Shown here piece by piece: positions 1-8,161 of a DNA stretch of 64,000 nt. Both the position numbers and the translations under genes were made by a program. The notes below the pieces were generated by a model, which saw only the letters and a list, made by a program, of their open reading frames with translations, was not told the origin of the DNA and made no database searches. Origin of the DNA: Halomonas sp. TD01 (GTDB lineage: Bacteria > Pseudomonadota > Gammaproteobacteria > Pseudomonadales > Halomonadaceae). The stretch covers positions 2,418,001-2,482,000 of the forward strand of contig NZ_OV350343.1 in the NCBI RefSeq assembly GCF_923868895.1, written 5' to 3'. Positions within the stretch are counted from its first letter, which is position 1; every line of letters starts with the position of its first letter.

Positions 1-923
1 AGCAGTGTGTTTGTCGCTGTGCGAATAGCCGCGATCTGAGGGGTGATATCTGAAATAAGCAGGAAATACCCAGTGCTCCGCCAGTCGGCGTCCTCCTCCA
101 TATACACCGCGCTTAATTCAAAATAACGGTCCATGTATTCAAGGCCGAAAGGCATGTGAACTAGTTGATTCAGAAGGACGCCTTTAGATGCGCGCTGGAG
201 GACAGAGAGTGTCTGGTCGCGGTTCGTTAGCGCTAAAATATGACCGTTCCAGTCGGCCAGCAGGGGGGCCTCGGCAGGGGTTTGTCCAGCAATGCGGCCT
301 GTCACCATCAGTGCAATTTCGCTATTGGAGACTTCTTTAGCTTGTCGCGTAACGTCAGCAAGTGAGCGCGACAACACAACCATTCCGATGCTAGCGCCCT
401 CCATCAGAATGGGAACCGCAGCGAACTGCTGGCATGTCATTGCGCAGCGCAGTGTCGTAATGGGAGATTCTGTGGTCAATACACTGCCTATCCAGCCTTG
501 GATGGGCAGGTCAATAAGAGGATCGTTGGTGCCTGAGTAGCCAACTCTCACTCCTTGGGTATTAAAAACAAAGATTTCATCAATCCCCGCTTCTAATTGC
601 AGAGAAGGCCACTGCGCTCTTAATACATCGGCTAACTCATCCTGGTTATTATCTTGCAGAGCGCTTCCCAGCTCCGGCGCCGCAGCGGTTAACCCCGCTA
701 ACTGGCGTAAGTTATCTGATGAGCGTTGCATCGCTAAGCGTATTTCGCGCTGCTGCCGCTCATGGCTTTCTATACGGCTACCTTCTAACTGCTGAGTAAG
801 ATGGTGTTGGCCTAACCAGATAAAGAGTGCTACAAGCACTAACAGTAATAGGCTACTCAGCGCGATAACACGCCAAGTCAAACTAAGCCGATGGCGCGCT
901 TTAGAGGACGAACGTGTGGTCAT
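1..923 (-). CDS. membrane sensor protein, probably of a c-di-GMP enzyme or kinase (C-terminus outside window)
   Basis: The reading frame starts at 923 and stays open for 307 codons to the window edge, so only the N-terminal part is visible. Residues about 13-36 form one hydrophobic membrane segment. A large extracytoplasmic domain follows, with a CxxxC pair and then VPILMEG and LSRSLADV. I recall such a layout from periplasmic CHASE/Cache-like sensors that precede GGDEF, EAL or histidine kinase modules. The output domain is not in the window, so the enzyme type is inferred. The gene starts 25 bp after the porin stop, and its Shine-Dalgarno is weak, which suggests translation from the same mRNA. 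Its likely role is to sense a periplasmic state set by the two upstream products. Confidence 0.7.
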   Translation of the reverse strand, partial: MTTRSSSKARHRLSLTWRVIALSSLLLLVLVALFIWLGQHHLTQQLEGSRIESHERQQREIRLAMQRSSDNLRQLAGLTAAAPELGSALQDNNQDELADVLRAQWPSLQLEAGIDEIFVFNTQGVRVGYSGTNDPLIDLPIQGWIGSVLTTESPITTLRCAMTCQQFAAVPILMEGASIGMVVLSRSLADVTRQAKEVSNSEIALMVTGRIAGQTPAEAPLLADWNGHILALTNRDQTLSVLQRASKGVLLNQLVHMPFGLEYMDRYFELSAVYMEEDADWRSTGYFLLISDITPQIAAIRTATNTL

Positions 924-948
924 CTCTGCGTATCCCGTTCAGGTAATG

Positions 949-2184
949 CTAAAAGCGCAGTGAAAGCTGGAAGAGCAGCATATTCCAGTGCCGACTTGTT
1001 TCCGACGCCTCGGCGTCCTTGTGTAAGGGTAGCCAGCCAGTACCATCCACATGATGAAATTCACCTGCCAACATCAGGTTGGGCCTGGGCGTCCATTGAA
1101 CGCCAAAGGTAATGTCATCAGCAAATTGGGAATGGGCAGGGCCTAAGCCATTCTGTTCGTAGGCAGTGCCTGAACGGTCATTTCGGTCGTTTACCAAGCG
1201 ATCGAAGCGAATTAACCACTGCCAGTCATTGTCCATGCGGCGCGTATATTGCACATACCAGCTTTCGCCGGTTTTTTTCTGGTCAATGGCGGGATTAAAG
1301 CCATCTAGTTCAATCGTTCTCAGCGCATACTCAGAGGTTAAGCTCCACAGCTCGTCATTGTATTGCAATGAAAATACCCAAGGCTGAAACTGGAAGCTGC
1401 CATTATTTAATGGAGGTTGAGAGTCTTCATAGTCGGCGTTCGCGCTAGCGGTGCTGAGGGCCATCAGAAAGTGCCCACCATCGTCCTCATAGCGTATTTG
1501 GCCAATCGCAGAAGAGCCCGCTTGGAACGACCCCGGAAAACGCTCCAGCCCAAGCGCTAGATCCACATCGTCTTCTATGCGTGCTTTACCAACGCCTGCT
1601 TGAAAGCGAAAAACGCCTGACTGGGTTCTTTCTTCATGGTAAATACTGGCACCATCGCCCGCTATGCCCAGTGAGCGAGTTCGATCAAAATAGATCGACT
1701 GTGGCAATAAGATGCTGGGTCGCGTGAAAGCCACGTCACGGGTTTGGTTATAAAGACCAAAGGGGTTTTTAAATCTACCTATCTGAAGGCCAAGTGTGCG
1801 CTGCTGGTTGGAGACCATCTGATAGTCCACCACGCCGTAATCTAGCGTTGGGATAGCATCGCTAGTTTCACCGCCAGCGCGACGGCTAAGCACCTGAGCG
1901 GCCACCAGCACATTGCGGTGAGGGCGAACAGAAGCGTTAATGCCTATCTCGGTATATTCCAGACTTCCCGCATTATCACTACTGCTGCCGAAGAAATCGT
2001 TTTCGTCAGTGATGATCAGTGCCTGGCTCAGGAACCCATGCACTTGCAGCGTGTCGAGCATGCTTTCGTTTGCCCAGGCAGACGAGCAAACAGGCAACGC
2101 TAACAAGCTTGCGAGTGCGAATGTGGTGGGCTTGCGGGTAACGGACAAATGTTCATTCCATTGAAATAACTTGGACATTTTCAT
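949..2184 (-). CDS. porin-like outer-membrane beta-barrel protein
   Basis: This 411-residue protein has a signal peptide (about residues 1-38, ending SSAWA), a long run of alternating polar and hydrophobic segments, and a C-terminal aromatic (ending LSLRF) typical of barrel proteins recognised by BAM. The open frame extends to 2460, but the start at 2184 is preferred: AAGGGAG lies 7 nt before it and the signal peptide begins there. The start overlaps the PstS-like gene by 32 bp, so the two are probably translationally coupled. The sequence is not a classic trimeric porin that I recognise. Its neighbours suggest an uptake or sensing role with the PstS-like protein and the sensor downstream. 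Confidence 0.75.
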   Translation of the reverse strand: MKMSKLFQWNEHLSVTRKPTTFALASLLALPVCSSAWANESMLDTLQVHGFLSQALIITDENDFFGSSSDNAGSLEYTEIGINASVRPHRNVLVAAQVLSRRAGGETSDAIPTLDYGVVDYQMVSNQQRTLGLQIGRFKNPFGLYNQTRDVAFTRPSILLPQSIYFDRTRSLGIAGDGASIYHEERTQSGVFRFQAGVGKARIEDDVDLALGLERFPGSFQAGSSAIGQIRYEDDGGHFLMALSTASANADYEDSQPPLNNGSFQFQPWVFSLQYNDELWSLTSEYALRTIELDGFNPAIDQKKTGESWYVQYTRRMDNDWQWLIRFDRLVNDRNDRSGTAYEQNGLGPAHSQFADDITFGVQWTPRPNLMLAGEFHHVDGTGWLPLHKDAEASETSRHWNMLLFQLSLRF

Positions 2185-2677
2185 CCAGATACTCCCTTTC
2201 AAGATATCCCAGCGCGCCGGGAGTATTGGCAACCTTCTCGCGCATTTCGAGCTGATCAGCAACGCGATTAGGCGCTTGCCCCATGCCAGAAAACACCATG
2301 CGATCCCATGCCAATTGTAGCTGGTGTGGGTAAACGGCGAGCTGCTCTTTTGTGAAGCGAGCATGTACAGGGTCTCGGTTTGGCAGCACAAACACTTGTA
2401 CTGCATCGCCGTCAGGCCACGTACGTTGACGCATGGCAAACATAGCACGTGTCGTGTCACGGTTTAGCCATTGCGTGGCGACCGTTGGGTGCGCCACTAG
2501 AAGTATGGAAGCGTCCTGATCACCGGATTGTGCATGGGTATGTCCGGCAAAAAGAAAAGCCAGCAACAGCCACACGGGGCCACGTGTGATTCGTTGGAAA
2601 GCGATAGGTATCAAGTAAAGAAACGGCATAGCGCGAGTCTTGTCCATCGCTTGCTGAACGCCAAGTCCATGCACCAT
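2153..2677 (-). CDS. PstS-like periplasmic substrate-binding-domain protein
   Basis: This is a short protein (up to 174 aa) with an export signal (WLLLAFLFAGHTHA) and then a compact domain with the PstS-family signatures: a WPDG segment, a W-D-x-M-V-F-S-G-M-G segment, and VANTPGALGYLE near the C-terminus. It is about half the length of a true PstS, so it resembles the stand-alone small phosphate-binding-like proteins found beside signalling genes. The start is uncertain: ATGs at 2677, 2647 and 2629 are all possible and none has a strong ribosome binding site. It is the first gene of a three-gene minus-strand operon with the porin-like protein and the membrane sensor. A ligand other than phosphate is possible. 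Confidence 0.65.
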   Translation of the reverse strand: MVHGLGVQQAMDKTRAMPFLYLIPIAFQRITRGPVWLLLAFLFAGHTHAQSGDQDASILLVAHPTVATQWLNRDTTRAMFAMRQRTWPDGDAVQVFVLPNRDPVHARFTKEQLAVYPHQLQLAWDRMVFSGMGQAPNRVADQLEMREKVANTPGALGYLEREYLDENVQVISME

Positions 2678-2980
2678 GCCATTCGTACTAGCACGCTATA
2701 TGTGTGTGAAATGATGACGCTTACTCCTCTTCAGTCTTTAGAGGTAAACTATTGTTTTATAAGTACTCTGTGTGATGGCGAATGAACTCTTTTGAGCTTC
2801 GGCCCAGCATTGGCAAGTGGAAACAGCACAATTTTTAAACCCTACATCAATTTTGTTGAACTTACCTACATCACAATCAACGAAACGGCCCACGACGAAA
2901 GTATGGCTCGTGTGTAAAATAAGTTATTGCTAATTTTACACGCATTTTTGATGTGTTACGCAGATTCACTCCAATCAACT
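2678..2980. other. intergenic region, about 300 bp
   Basis: This AT-rich stretch separates glpQ from the PstS-like operon and must hold the operon's promoter. No coding frame on either strand has a ribosome binding site and a family resemblance. I see no clear -35/-10 pair or known operator. Poly-T and poly-A runs around 2835-2870 and 2930-2950 are the only notable composition. Confidence 0.4.
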
Positions 2981-3004
2981 AAAACGCCCGGTCAAAGCCG
3001 GGCG
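2981..3004 (-). terminator. intrinsic terminator of glpQ
   Basis: On the minus strand a 7-bp perfect GC stem (CGCCCGG / CCGGGCG, loop of 6) is followed directly by TTTT. It lies 26 bp past the glpQ stop codon and separates glpQ from the next minus-strand operon. Confidence 0.85.
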
Positions 3005-3029
3005 TGAAGAGTGATGAAGCAACGATGGG

Positions 3030-3965
3030 TTAGTCCTCAAGTTCAAGAAGCCGGTCAGCGTAATCGGTAAATAAACCGTTGACGCCCCAGCCCCGTAAAC
3101 GCTGCATCTCATCAGTTTCGTTGATAGTGTAAATGTGAACAGGAAGGCCATTTTCCTGCGCCTGGCTGATAAAGCCAGCATCAATAACGTCTTCGCCTTT
3201 ATACGTTACGTTAGTGCCGATACCCGCCGCGTACTCTGCGATTGCCTGAAAGTCTTCATCAGTAATCTCTGCTGGCGCTGGTGTAACGCCTGTCCACTCC
3301 ACTAAGCGGTCACTATCTTCCTCGCTTGGCGAGTACCACACTAACTGAATGAGTGGGACATGTTCATTAAGCTCACGTACTTTGAGTAGGCTACCCTGTT
3401 CAAACGATTGCACCAGCACTCGGCCATTTTCAATCATTTCATGGTTTTCAAGTGTCTCAACCAGGGCTTCTTCTAAACCTGGGTTTAACAGGGGGGACTT
3501 GGTTTCAATGTAGTAACGAGCATCATGACCAAAGCGCTCAAATAGCTCTTCCAGTGTGAGTATTTGTGCTCCTTCAAAGGCTGTATCTGCTTTGTCGGCA
3601 TTGGCTTCGTTAAACCAGGTACCACTATCCAGTGCCTTTAGCTCTTCTAGTGTGTAATCATTAATATTGCCTTCGCCGTCACTTGTACGATCGATAGTAT
3701 CATCATGGAATACCACTAACTTACCATCGGAGGTTAGCTGGACGTCCAGTTCCAAGTAATCAGCACCCCACTCGTGAGCCAATTCATAGGCTGCCATGGT
3801 GCTTTCCGGCGCATGTCCGCTGGCGCCGCGATGAGCGATCACCTGAAACGACTCCAGATCCTTTAGCTGCTGCTCTAGTGGCGTTGCCTCTGCGAGTGCA
3901 GTGGACGTAGCAGCACCAGCAAAAAGACCCAGTGAAACGGCAGCAATCAACGGATGTCGTTGCAT
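3030..3965 (-). CDS. glpQ: glycerophosphodiester phosphodiesterase, exported
   Basis: GlpQ hydrolyses glycerophosphodiesters to sn-glycerol 3-phosphate and an alcohol. The 311-residue protein has an N-terminal signal peptide (LFAGAATSTALA) and so acts in the periplasm. The family motifs are in order: AHRGASGHAPEST (catalytic His, Arg and Glu), YLELDVQLTSDGKLVVFHDD (metal-binding Glu/Asp and second catalytic His), a later IETKSP segment, and a C-terminal GVNGLFTDYADR. Its length fits the short GDPD group. AAGGAG lies 5 nt before the ATG. The gene is alone, with an intrinsic terminator downstream and a palindromic operator-like site just upstream. The downstream PstS-like gene might hint at a phosphate theme, but the terminator separates the two. 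Confidence 0.9.
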   Translation of the reverse strand: MQRHPLIAAVSLGLFAGAATSTALAEATPLEQQLKDLESFQVIAHRGASGHAPESTMAAYELAHEWGADYLELDVQLTSDGKLVVFHDDTIDRTSDGEGNINDYTLEELKALDSGTWFNEANADKADTAFEGAQILTLEELFERFGHDARYYIETKSPLLNPGLEEALVETLENHEMIENGRVLVQSFEQGSLLKVRELNEHVPLIQLVWYSPSEEDSDRLVEWTGVTPAPAEITDEDFQAIAEYAAGIGTNVTYKGEDVIDAGFISQAQENGLPVHIYTINETDEMQRLRGWGVNGLFTDYADRLLELED

Positions 3966-3979
3966 AAAAACTCCTTAAC

Positions 3980-3993
3980 TGAACAGTTGTTCA
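3980..3993. promoter_or_regulatory. operator-like palindrome upstream of glpQ
   Basis: TGAACA-GT-TGTTCA is a perfect 6+6 inverted repeat with a 2-bp centre. Its nearer end is 15 bp before the glpQ start. On the minus strand GATAAT lies directly upstream of it and could be a -10 box, which would place the palindrome over the transcription start. The size and symmetry suit a TetR-like dimeric repressor. No regulator gene is adjacent. Confidence 0.4.
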
Positions 3994-4166
3994 ATTATCC
4001 TACAGGTCTCACTACACAAATGCCAAATAGGTGATCTGTTTATGCTTATTAAAGGAAGGCACGCTTTGACAGGTGAGCGTGCCATTCAACGCTTAACCCG
4101 ACACAACATCAGCTATTCTTAAGTGGATGCTTTTTCATCGCTTACTCAGTAATAGCACTTTATATA

Positions 4167-4328
4167 GGCGAGTTAGAAAAGCGCATTCGCGATGTACGAG
4201 TCGGCCTGGATGGGGCAGTTTATCTTCTCACCGATAGCCCAGCGGGCAGAGTGTTGCGGGTGTTCCCTAAGGAGATAGATAATAGAGGTAACCATAATGA
4301 TTGCTTACACGATGGTGGGAACGCATAA
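4167..4328 (+). pseudogene. 3' remnant of a PQQ-dependent sugar (aldose) dehydrogenase gene
   Basis: The frame codes for GELEKRIRDVRVGLDG, AVYLLTDSPAGRVLRVFP and a short tail ending in TAA at 4326-4328. This matches the conserved C-terminus of soluble PQQ-type aldose sugar dehydrogenases (YliI/Asd-like), where ERIRDVR, DGxxYxLTD and GxxLRL close the last propeller blade. Upstream of about 4167 the frame stays open but no longer resembles the family, so only the last 35-40 family residues remain. There is no start codon or ribosome binding site for it. The tail overlaps the start of the VOC gene. The rest of the gene was probably lost by deletion. Confidence 0.6.
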
Positions 4329-4686
4329 CCTAGCGCGTGCGCTTCACTTTTATGTTCCGTTGTTCAACACAATGGAGCTGGACGTGTGTTGGCAAGATGA
4401 CGCCTGTGTTTCTTTCGGCGACCCCGATGATGTCAATGTGCCAAGGTTTTTTGTTGGTTTCCCCTTTAATGGTTATCCCGCTAGCGTTGGCAACGGCAGC
4501 ATGACAGCGTTTCAATTTGCTGACCCCAAAGAAGTCGATACGCTCTATCATTTAGCCATGCACAACGGGGGCAGCAATGAAGGTGCACCTGGCTATCGTC
4601 CTCAATATGGCGCAGGGTTTTATTCAGCCTACGTGCGAGACCCCGACGGCAACAAGCTGGCGTTTGTGGTCTATCCTCATCGGTAG
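4297..4686 (+). CDS. VOC family (glyoxalase-like) protein
   Basis: This 129-residue single-domain protein has the vicinal-oxygen-chelate pattern: an N-terminal beta strand with an AxxFY helix (NLARALHFYVPLF), a mid-domain strand, and a C-terminal FYSAYVRDPDGNKLAFVV segment in which the usual metal-ligand Glu of the last strand is not obvious. AGAGG lies 8 nt before the ATG. The substrate cannot be told from sequence. It may be a small-molecule resistance or metabolic lyase. It stands alone on the plus strand between a dehydrogenase relic and the DUF2235 gene. Confidence 0.8.
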   Translation: MIAYTMVGTHNLARALHFYVPLFNTMELDVCWQDDACVSFGDPDDVNVPRFFVGFPFNGYPASVGNGSMTAFQFADPKEVDTLYHLAMHNGGSNEGAPGYRPQYGAGFYSAYVRDPDGNKLAFVVYPHR

Positions 4687-4769
4687 AGTTTAAGCCAACA
4701 CTGAAGCGAACGAGATCGGTAGCTGCTAACTACTGAAGTCGAAACAGCGGCCGGTGGAGGGCATTAAGT

Positions 4770-5804
4770 ATGGCCAATATCGTGATATGTGCCGACGGCA
4801 CCTGGAATCGCCCGGAAGAAGATCTTCAAAACGACTTTCCCAGCAACGTTTTAAAACTGGCACGCGCAGTAGCTCCCAAAAGAGGGAACATTAAACAGCA
4901 TGTGTTTTATGACTGGGGGATTGGCTCGTATCATAACAGCATCACCGCCGGTGCTACGGGGTCAGGTATTCACAAGAATATCTTAGATGGCTATCGCTAT
5001 ATCGTTCAAAATTACGCCCCAGGCGACAACATCTACCTGTTTGGTTTTAGCCGAGGCGCTTACACCGTGAGGGCGCTTAGTGGGTTAATTAACAATTGCG
5101 GTATTCTCCAGCGCAGTGATGCGCGCCTTATTGTAGAAGCCTGGAAAATTTACAAAAGCCCAACGCCATCGCATCACCCTAGTGGTGAGACGTCGAAGCG
5201 TTTTCGGGCCACCTATTGTCAGCCTGCCAGCAATATTCACTTTATCGGCGTTTGGGATACGGTAGGGGCTCTCGGTATACCATTCAGTATCATGGGGCTG
5301 TTTGAAAGCGATGATGAATTCTACGACACCAAAATGGGCTCCAACGTCGCCATTGCTCGCCATGCACTTGCCATTGATGAAAAGCGCGAGGACTTCATTC
5401 CTACCCTTTGGACACCGCGGCCGAGTGTTGATCTAAAGCAAGTATGGTTTGCTGGGGTTCATGCAGATGTTGGCGGTTCATACAAGCCTGATCAAAACGG
5501 CATTCAAGCCTCTGATACCCCACTTGCCTGGATGCTGGATGAAGCGAAAGCGGCGGGACTGATGACTGAGCCGCATATTCACAATGAGCTAACCGATGGA
5601 GCTAATGGTCAGGTCCACCGCTCGCGTAAGCATGTTTATCGCTTCAAGCAACCCTTAGATCGACCGCTAGTGGTTCAAAATAAGCCCACCTTGATTCACC
5701 CCAGCGTAAAAGCTCGTTACGAGCGCGACAGCCGTTACCGACCGCCGCAGTTGAAAGCATTGGTAGAGAAGTATGGTTGGCAAGGGCTTGAGGTAGGTGC
5801 CTAA
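4770..5804 (+). CDS. DUF2235 domain protein (alpha/beta hydrolase, Tle1-like fold)
   Basis: The 344-residue protein begins with IVICADGTWN and contains GFSRGAYTVR (about residues 92-101), where the Ser of GxSxG is the predicted nucleophile, then FIGVWDTVGALG and WFAGVHADVGGSY, whose Asp and His would complete the triad. These are the signatures of DUF2235, the family that includes type VI secretion phospholipases of the Tle1 type. There is no signal peptide and no membrane segment. No VgrG, PAAR or immunity gene is adjacent, so a housekeeping hydrolase is as likely as an effector. A GGAGG-type ribosome binding site precedes the ATG. Confidence 0.85.
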   Translation: MANIVICADGTWNRPEEDLQNDFPSNVLKLARAVAPKRGNIKQHVFYDWGIGSYHNSITAGATGSGIHKNILDGYRYIVQNYAPGDNIYLFGFSRGAYTVRALSGLINNCGILQRSDARLIVEAWKIYKSPTPSHHPSGETSKRFRATYCQPASNIHFIGVWDTVGALGIPFSIMGLFESDDEFYDTKMGSNVAIARHALAIDEKREDFIPTLWTPRPSVDLKQVWFAGVHADVGGSYKPDQNGIQASDTPLAWMLDEAKAAGLMTEPHIHNELTDGANGQVHRSRKHVYRFKQPLDRPLVVQNKPTLIHPSVKARYERDSRYRPPQLKALVEKYGWQGLEVGA

Positions 5805-5873
5805 GCTACAAGGGTTGAATTAAACAAAAGCGCCTGCATTCAGAGTATTGAGAGCCATTCAAAAGGAGAAAGT

Positions 5874-6503
5874 ATGACGACGCTAGTCATTGGTGCAAAC
5901 GGACAGATTGGTAAACAGTTTTGCGAGCTGGCGCAGCAGGCGGGCACACCTGTCAAAGCAATGATTCGCAGCGAAGGGCAGGCAGCGTGGTTTAACGAGC
6001 GTGGCATTGAAAGCGTTGTAGCCGATTTAGAAGGTGAATTTGAACATGCCTTTGAAGGTTGCGACCAAGCCGTCTTTACTGCGGGGTCTGGCCCGCATAC
6101 CGGGCCAGATAAAACGTTGATGATTGATCTTTTTGGCGCCATTCGCGCAGCCGATGTGGCCAGTCAAAAAGGTCTCTCTCGCTATATCATGGTTAGTGCC
6201 ATGAGAGCAGAAAACCCGCTGGAAGCACCGGAAAAGTTGCGCCCCTACATGGCGGCTAAATTCGCTGCCGATGCGCACTTACGCAGAAGCGATATCCCTC
6301 ATGTGATCCTTAAACCAGGACGCCTGACCGACGAAATAGCCAGCCGCCAGTTTGCTAGCTCAATGGATGAGGCGGGTGATAACCAAATCTCCCGGGCTAA
6401 CGTTGCGCACGCGCTGCTGCATGTGGTGCAAACGTCGAGCATAATTAACCAGGAATACACATTGCTGGATGGCAAACGATCGATTGAGGAGATCGTTCAG
6501 TAA
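5874..6503 (+). CDS. NAD(P)-binding SDR-like protein (YwnB/atypical SDR)
   Basis: This 209-residue Rossmann-fold protein begins MTTLVIGANGQIG, the glycine-rich dinucleotide loop of atypical extended SDRs. It continues with VVADLEG, AVFTAGSG, YIMVSAMRAENP and HVILKPGRLTDE, an order typical of the YwnB/NAD(P)H-binding group (PF13460). The usual Tyr-x-x-x-Lys is replaced by a looser YMAAKFAAD segment. Many of these act as NAD(P)H-binding reductases or sensors of redox ratio. AAAAGGAG lies 5 nt before the start. The methyltransferase ORF follows with a 22-bp gap and is likely co-transcribed. Confidence 0.85.
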   Translation: MTTLVIGANGQIGKQFCELAQQAGTPVKAMIRSEGQAAWFNERGIESVVADLEGEFEHAFEGCDQAVFTAGSGPHTGPDKTLMIDLFGAIRAADVASQKGLSRYIMVSAMRAENPLEAPEKLRPYMAAKFAADAHLRRSDIPHVILKPGRLTDEIASRQFASSMDEAGDNQISRANVAHALLHVVQTSSIINQEYTLLDGKRSIEEIVQ

Positions 6504-6525
6504 TCTCGTCTTAAAAAGGGCTCCG

Positions 6526-7125
6526 ATGACTCCCGCCGATATTGGCCGTGCATACAATCAGATTACCCATCTCTGGCAGAGCGAAAAATTTAACCTCACG
6601 AACGGTATAGACGCGCACAAAAGAGCGCTATCGTTTGTGAAGAATCGAGGCAGGGCGCTGGATATTGGCTGTGGTTGCACGGGGCGCTTTATTGATCTGC
6701 TACAGCAGGAAGGCTTTACACCAGAAGGTGTTGATATCTCTGCTGAAATGTTGCGGCTGGCTAAACAGAAGCATCCAAGCGTGACTTTTCACCACCAGGA
6801 TATTTGTCAGTGGCAACTGCCGGGCAACTACGATGTCATTACTGCGTGGGATAGCATCTGGCATATTCCTCTCGCTCAGCAGGAAGCTGTGATAGCCAAA
6901 ATTATTAATAGCCTGAACGAAGGTGGCGTATTTATCTTCTCCTTCGGTGGCACCGATGAACCCGCTGATCACACCGACAGCTTCATGGGGCCAGCGGTTT
7001 ACTACTCATCGCTCGGTACTAACGGGTTTTTATCCCTGCTGATAAAGCTTGGCGCGGTATGTAAGCATCTAGAGTATGACCAACATCCTGAACTGCACGC
7101 ATACTTGATTGCTCAAAAGACATGA
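6526..7125 (+). CDS. class I SAM-dependent methyltransferase
   Basis: This 199-residue protein has motif I ALDIGCGCTGRF (SAM-binding glycine loop), an acidic motif II after it (EGVDISAEML), motif III (HHQDICQWQLP) and a post-motif YDVITAWDSIWHIP. This layout fits small-molecule methyltransferases of the Methyltransf_25/11 type. An in-frame ATG exists at 6469 inside the preceding gene, but 6526 has AAGGG 6 nt upstream and is preferred. No substrate can be assigned. It follows the NAD(P)-binding protein and probably shares its mRNA. Confidence 0.82.
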   Translation: MTPADIGRAYNQITHLWQSEKFNLTNGIDAHKRALSFVKNRGRALDIGCGCTGRFIDLLQQEGFTPEGVDISAEMLRLAKQKHPSVTFHHQDICQWQLPGNYDVITAWDSIWHIPLAQQEAVIAKIINSLNEGGVFIFSFGGTDEPADHTDSFMGPAVYYSSLGTNGFLSLLIKLGAVCKHLEYDQHPELHAYLIAQKT

Positions 7126-7144
7126 GATGAAGAGTGGGGCAGAG

Positions 7145-8014
7145 TTATAGCTTGGCTTCCTGGCGTAACGTATCGACGAAACGCGCTAAGGCGGGAGACC
7201 AAGTGGCGGGTTCTGGTGTAACAAAGTAAGTGTCAATATTGGCAATGGCGGAGGGCAGTTCCATCGTGTGAATGCCGAAGCGGTGCCGGTGGGCTTCAAT
7301 AGTAATACGTGGCAGCACGGTGTAGCCCATCCCTGCCGCGACGCAGCCAAGCATGGCATCTAGCGTGCCAAATTCAAAAACACGCACGGCATTAATTCCC
7401 TGAGATGCCAGCAGCAATTCGATACGTTGGCGATAACTACAACCCTGGCGAAACGCCAGAAACGTTGCTGTCAGTAGTTCTTCAGCGCTGGGCACGCTCG
7501 TCAAAGGGGTTGAGCTTACCAGTACAAGCTGTTCGCTGAAGACCTTGAGCGAATGATAGCGATGATGATCGATAGCGCCTGCCACAAACACGCCATCCGC
7601 TTGGCCGGTCATGAGTTTCTCGATCAAGCTGGCGGTGGGACCGGTCGCCAGGGTCATATCAACGTCTGGAAAGTTGGCATGATAGGCCGCCAGTATCGGG
7701 GGAAGGCGCAGTGCCATGGTGGTTTCCATCGACCCTAAGCGCAGTTGCCCAGCAGCGTTCTCTGGGCTTTTAAATAGTGCTAACGCTTCATCATGAACCG
7801 CCAACAACCGTTCCGCGTAATCCAGTAATGCCAGCCCGGCAGAGGTAAGACGCACGCCACCAGCGCGATGAACCAGCTGCGCGCCTAACTCTTCCTCAAG
7901 CTTTTTGATATGCGTGGTCACGTTAGATTGCACCGTATGCAGTTGCTTCGCAGCGGCCATAAAACTGCCGGTTTCAGCCACGGCCATAAACAACCGCAAC
8001 GATTTCAACTGCAT
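7145..8014 (-). CDS. LysR-family transcriptional regulator
   Basis: Residues 3-60 form the winged HTH of LysR proteins (LRLFMAVAETGSFMAAAKQLHTVQSNVTTHIKKLEEELG) and the rest is the two-lobed co-inducer domain, giving 289 aa. The ATG at 8014 is 6 nt after AAAGGAG, whereas the ATG at 8020 touches the Shine-Dalgarno, so 8014 is chosen. The gene is divergent from the MFS/GST pair with about 150 bp between them, the usual arrangement for a LysR protein that controls its neighbour. The effector is unknown. Confidence 0.88.
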   Translation of the reverse strand: MQLKSLRLFMAVAETGSFMAAAKQLHTVQSNVTTHIKKLEEELGAQLVHRAGGVRLTSAGLALLDYAERLLAVHDEALALFKSPENAAGQLRLGSMETTMALRLPPILAAYHANFPDVDMTLATGPTASLIEKLMTGQADGVFVAGAIDHHRYHSLKVFSEQLVLVSSTPLTSVPSAEELLTATFLAFRQGCSYRQRIELLLASQGINAVRVFEFGTLDAMLGCVAAGMGYTVLPRITIEAHRHRFGIHTMELPSAIANIDTYFVTPEPATWSPALARFVDTLRQEAKL

Positions 8015-8050
8015 TCCCATCTCCTTTAAGCGTCTTCTATCTCAAAATAA

Positions 8051-8063
8051 GATAGCTACTATC
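8051..8063. promoter_or_regulatory. candidate LysR operator between regulator and MFS gene
   Basis: GATAG-CTA-CTATC is a perfect 5+5 inverted repeat with a 3-bp centre in the divergent intergenic region, 37 bp from the regulator start. It contains ATAG/CTAT dyads like those of LysR boxes. Its role is inferred from position only. Confidence 0.35.
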
Positions 8064-8161
8064 ATTATAAAACGTTTTTAAAGAATTGCTGGTGTGCGTA
8101 GGCTACTAGTAAATATGCCCGTCGCCAATCTTGCCGCACAGCGATTCAGTAAGGACACGAC

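Noticed and set aside
4770..5804. DUF2235 protein as a type VI secretion effector
   Set aside because: No VgrG, PAAR, Hcp or immunity gene is near, so the effector role is not supported here.
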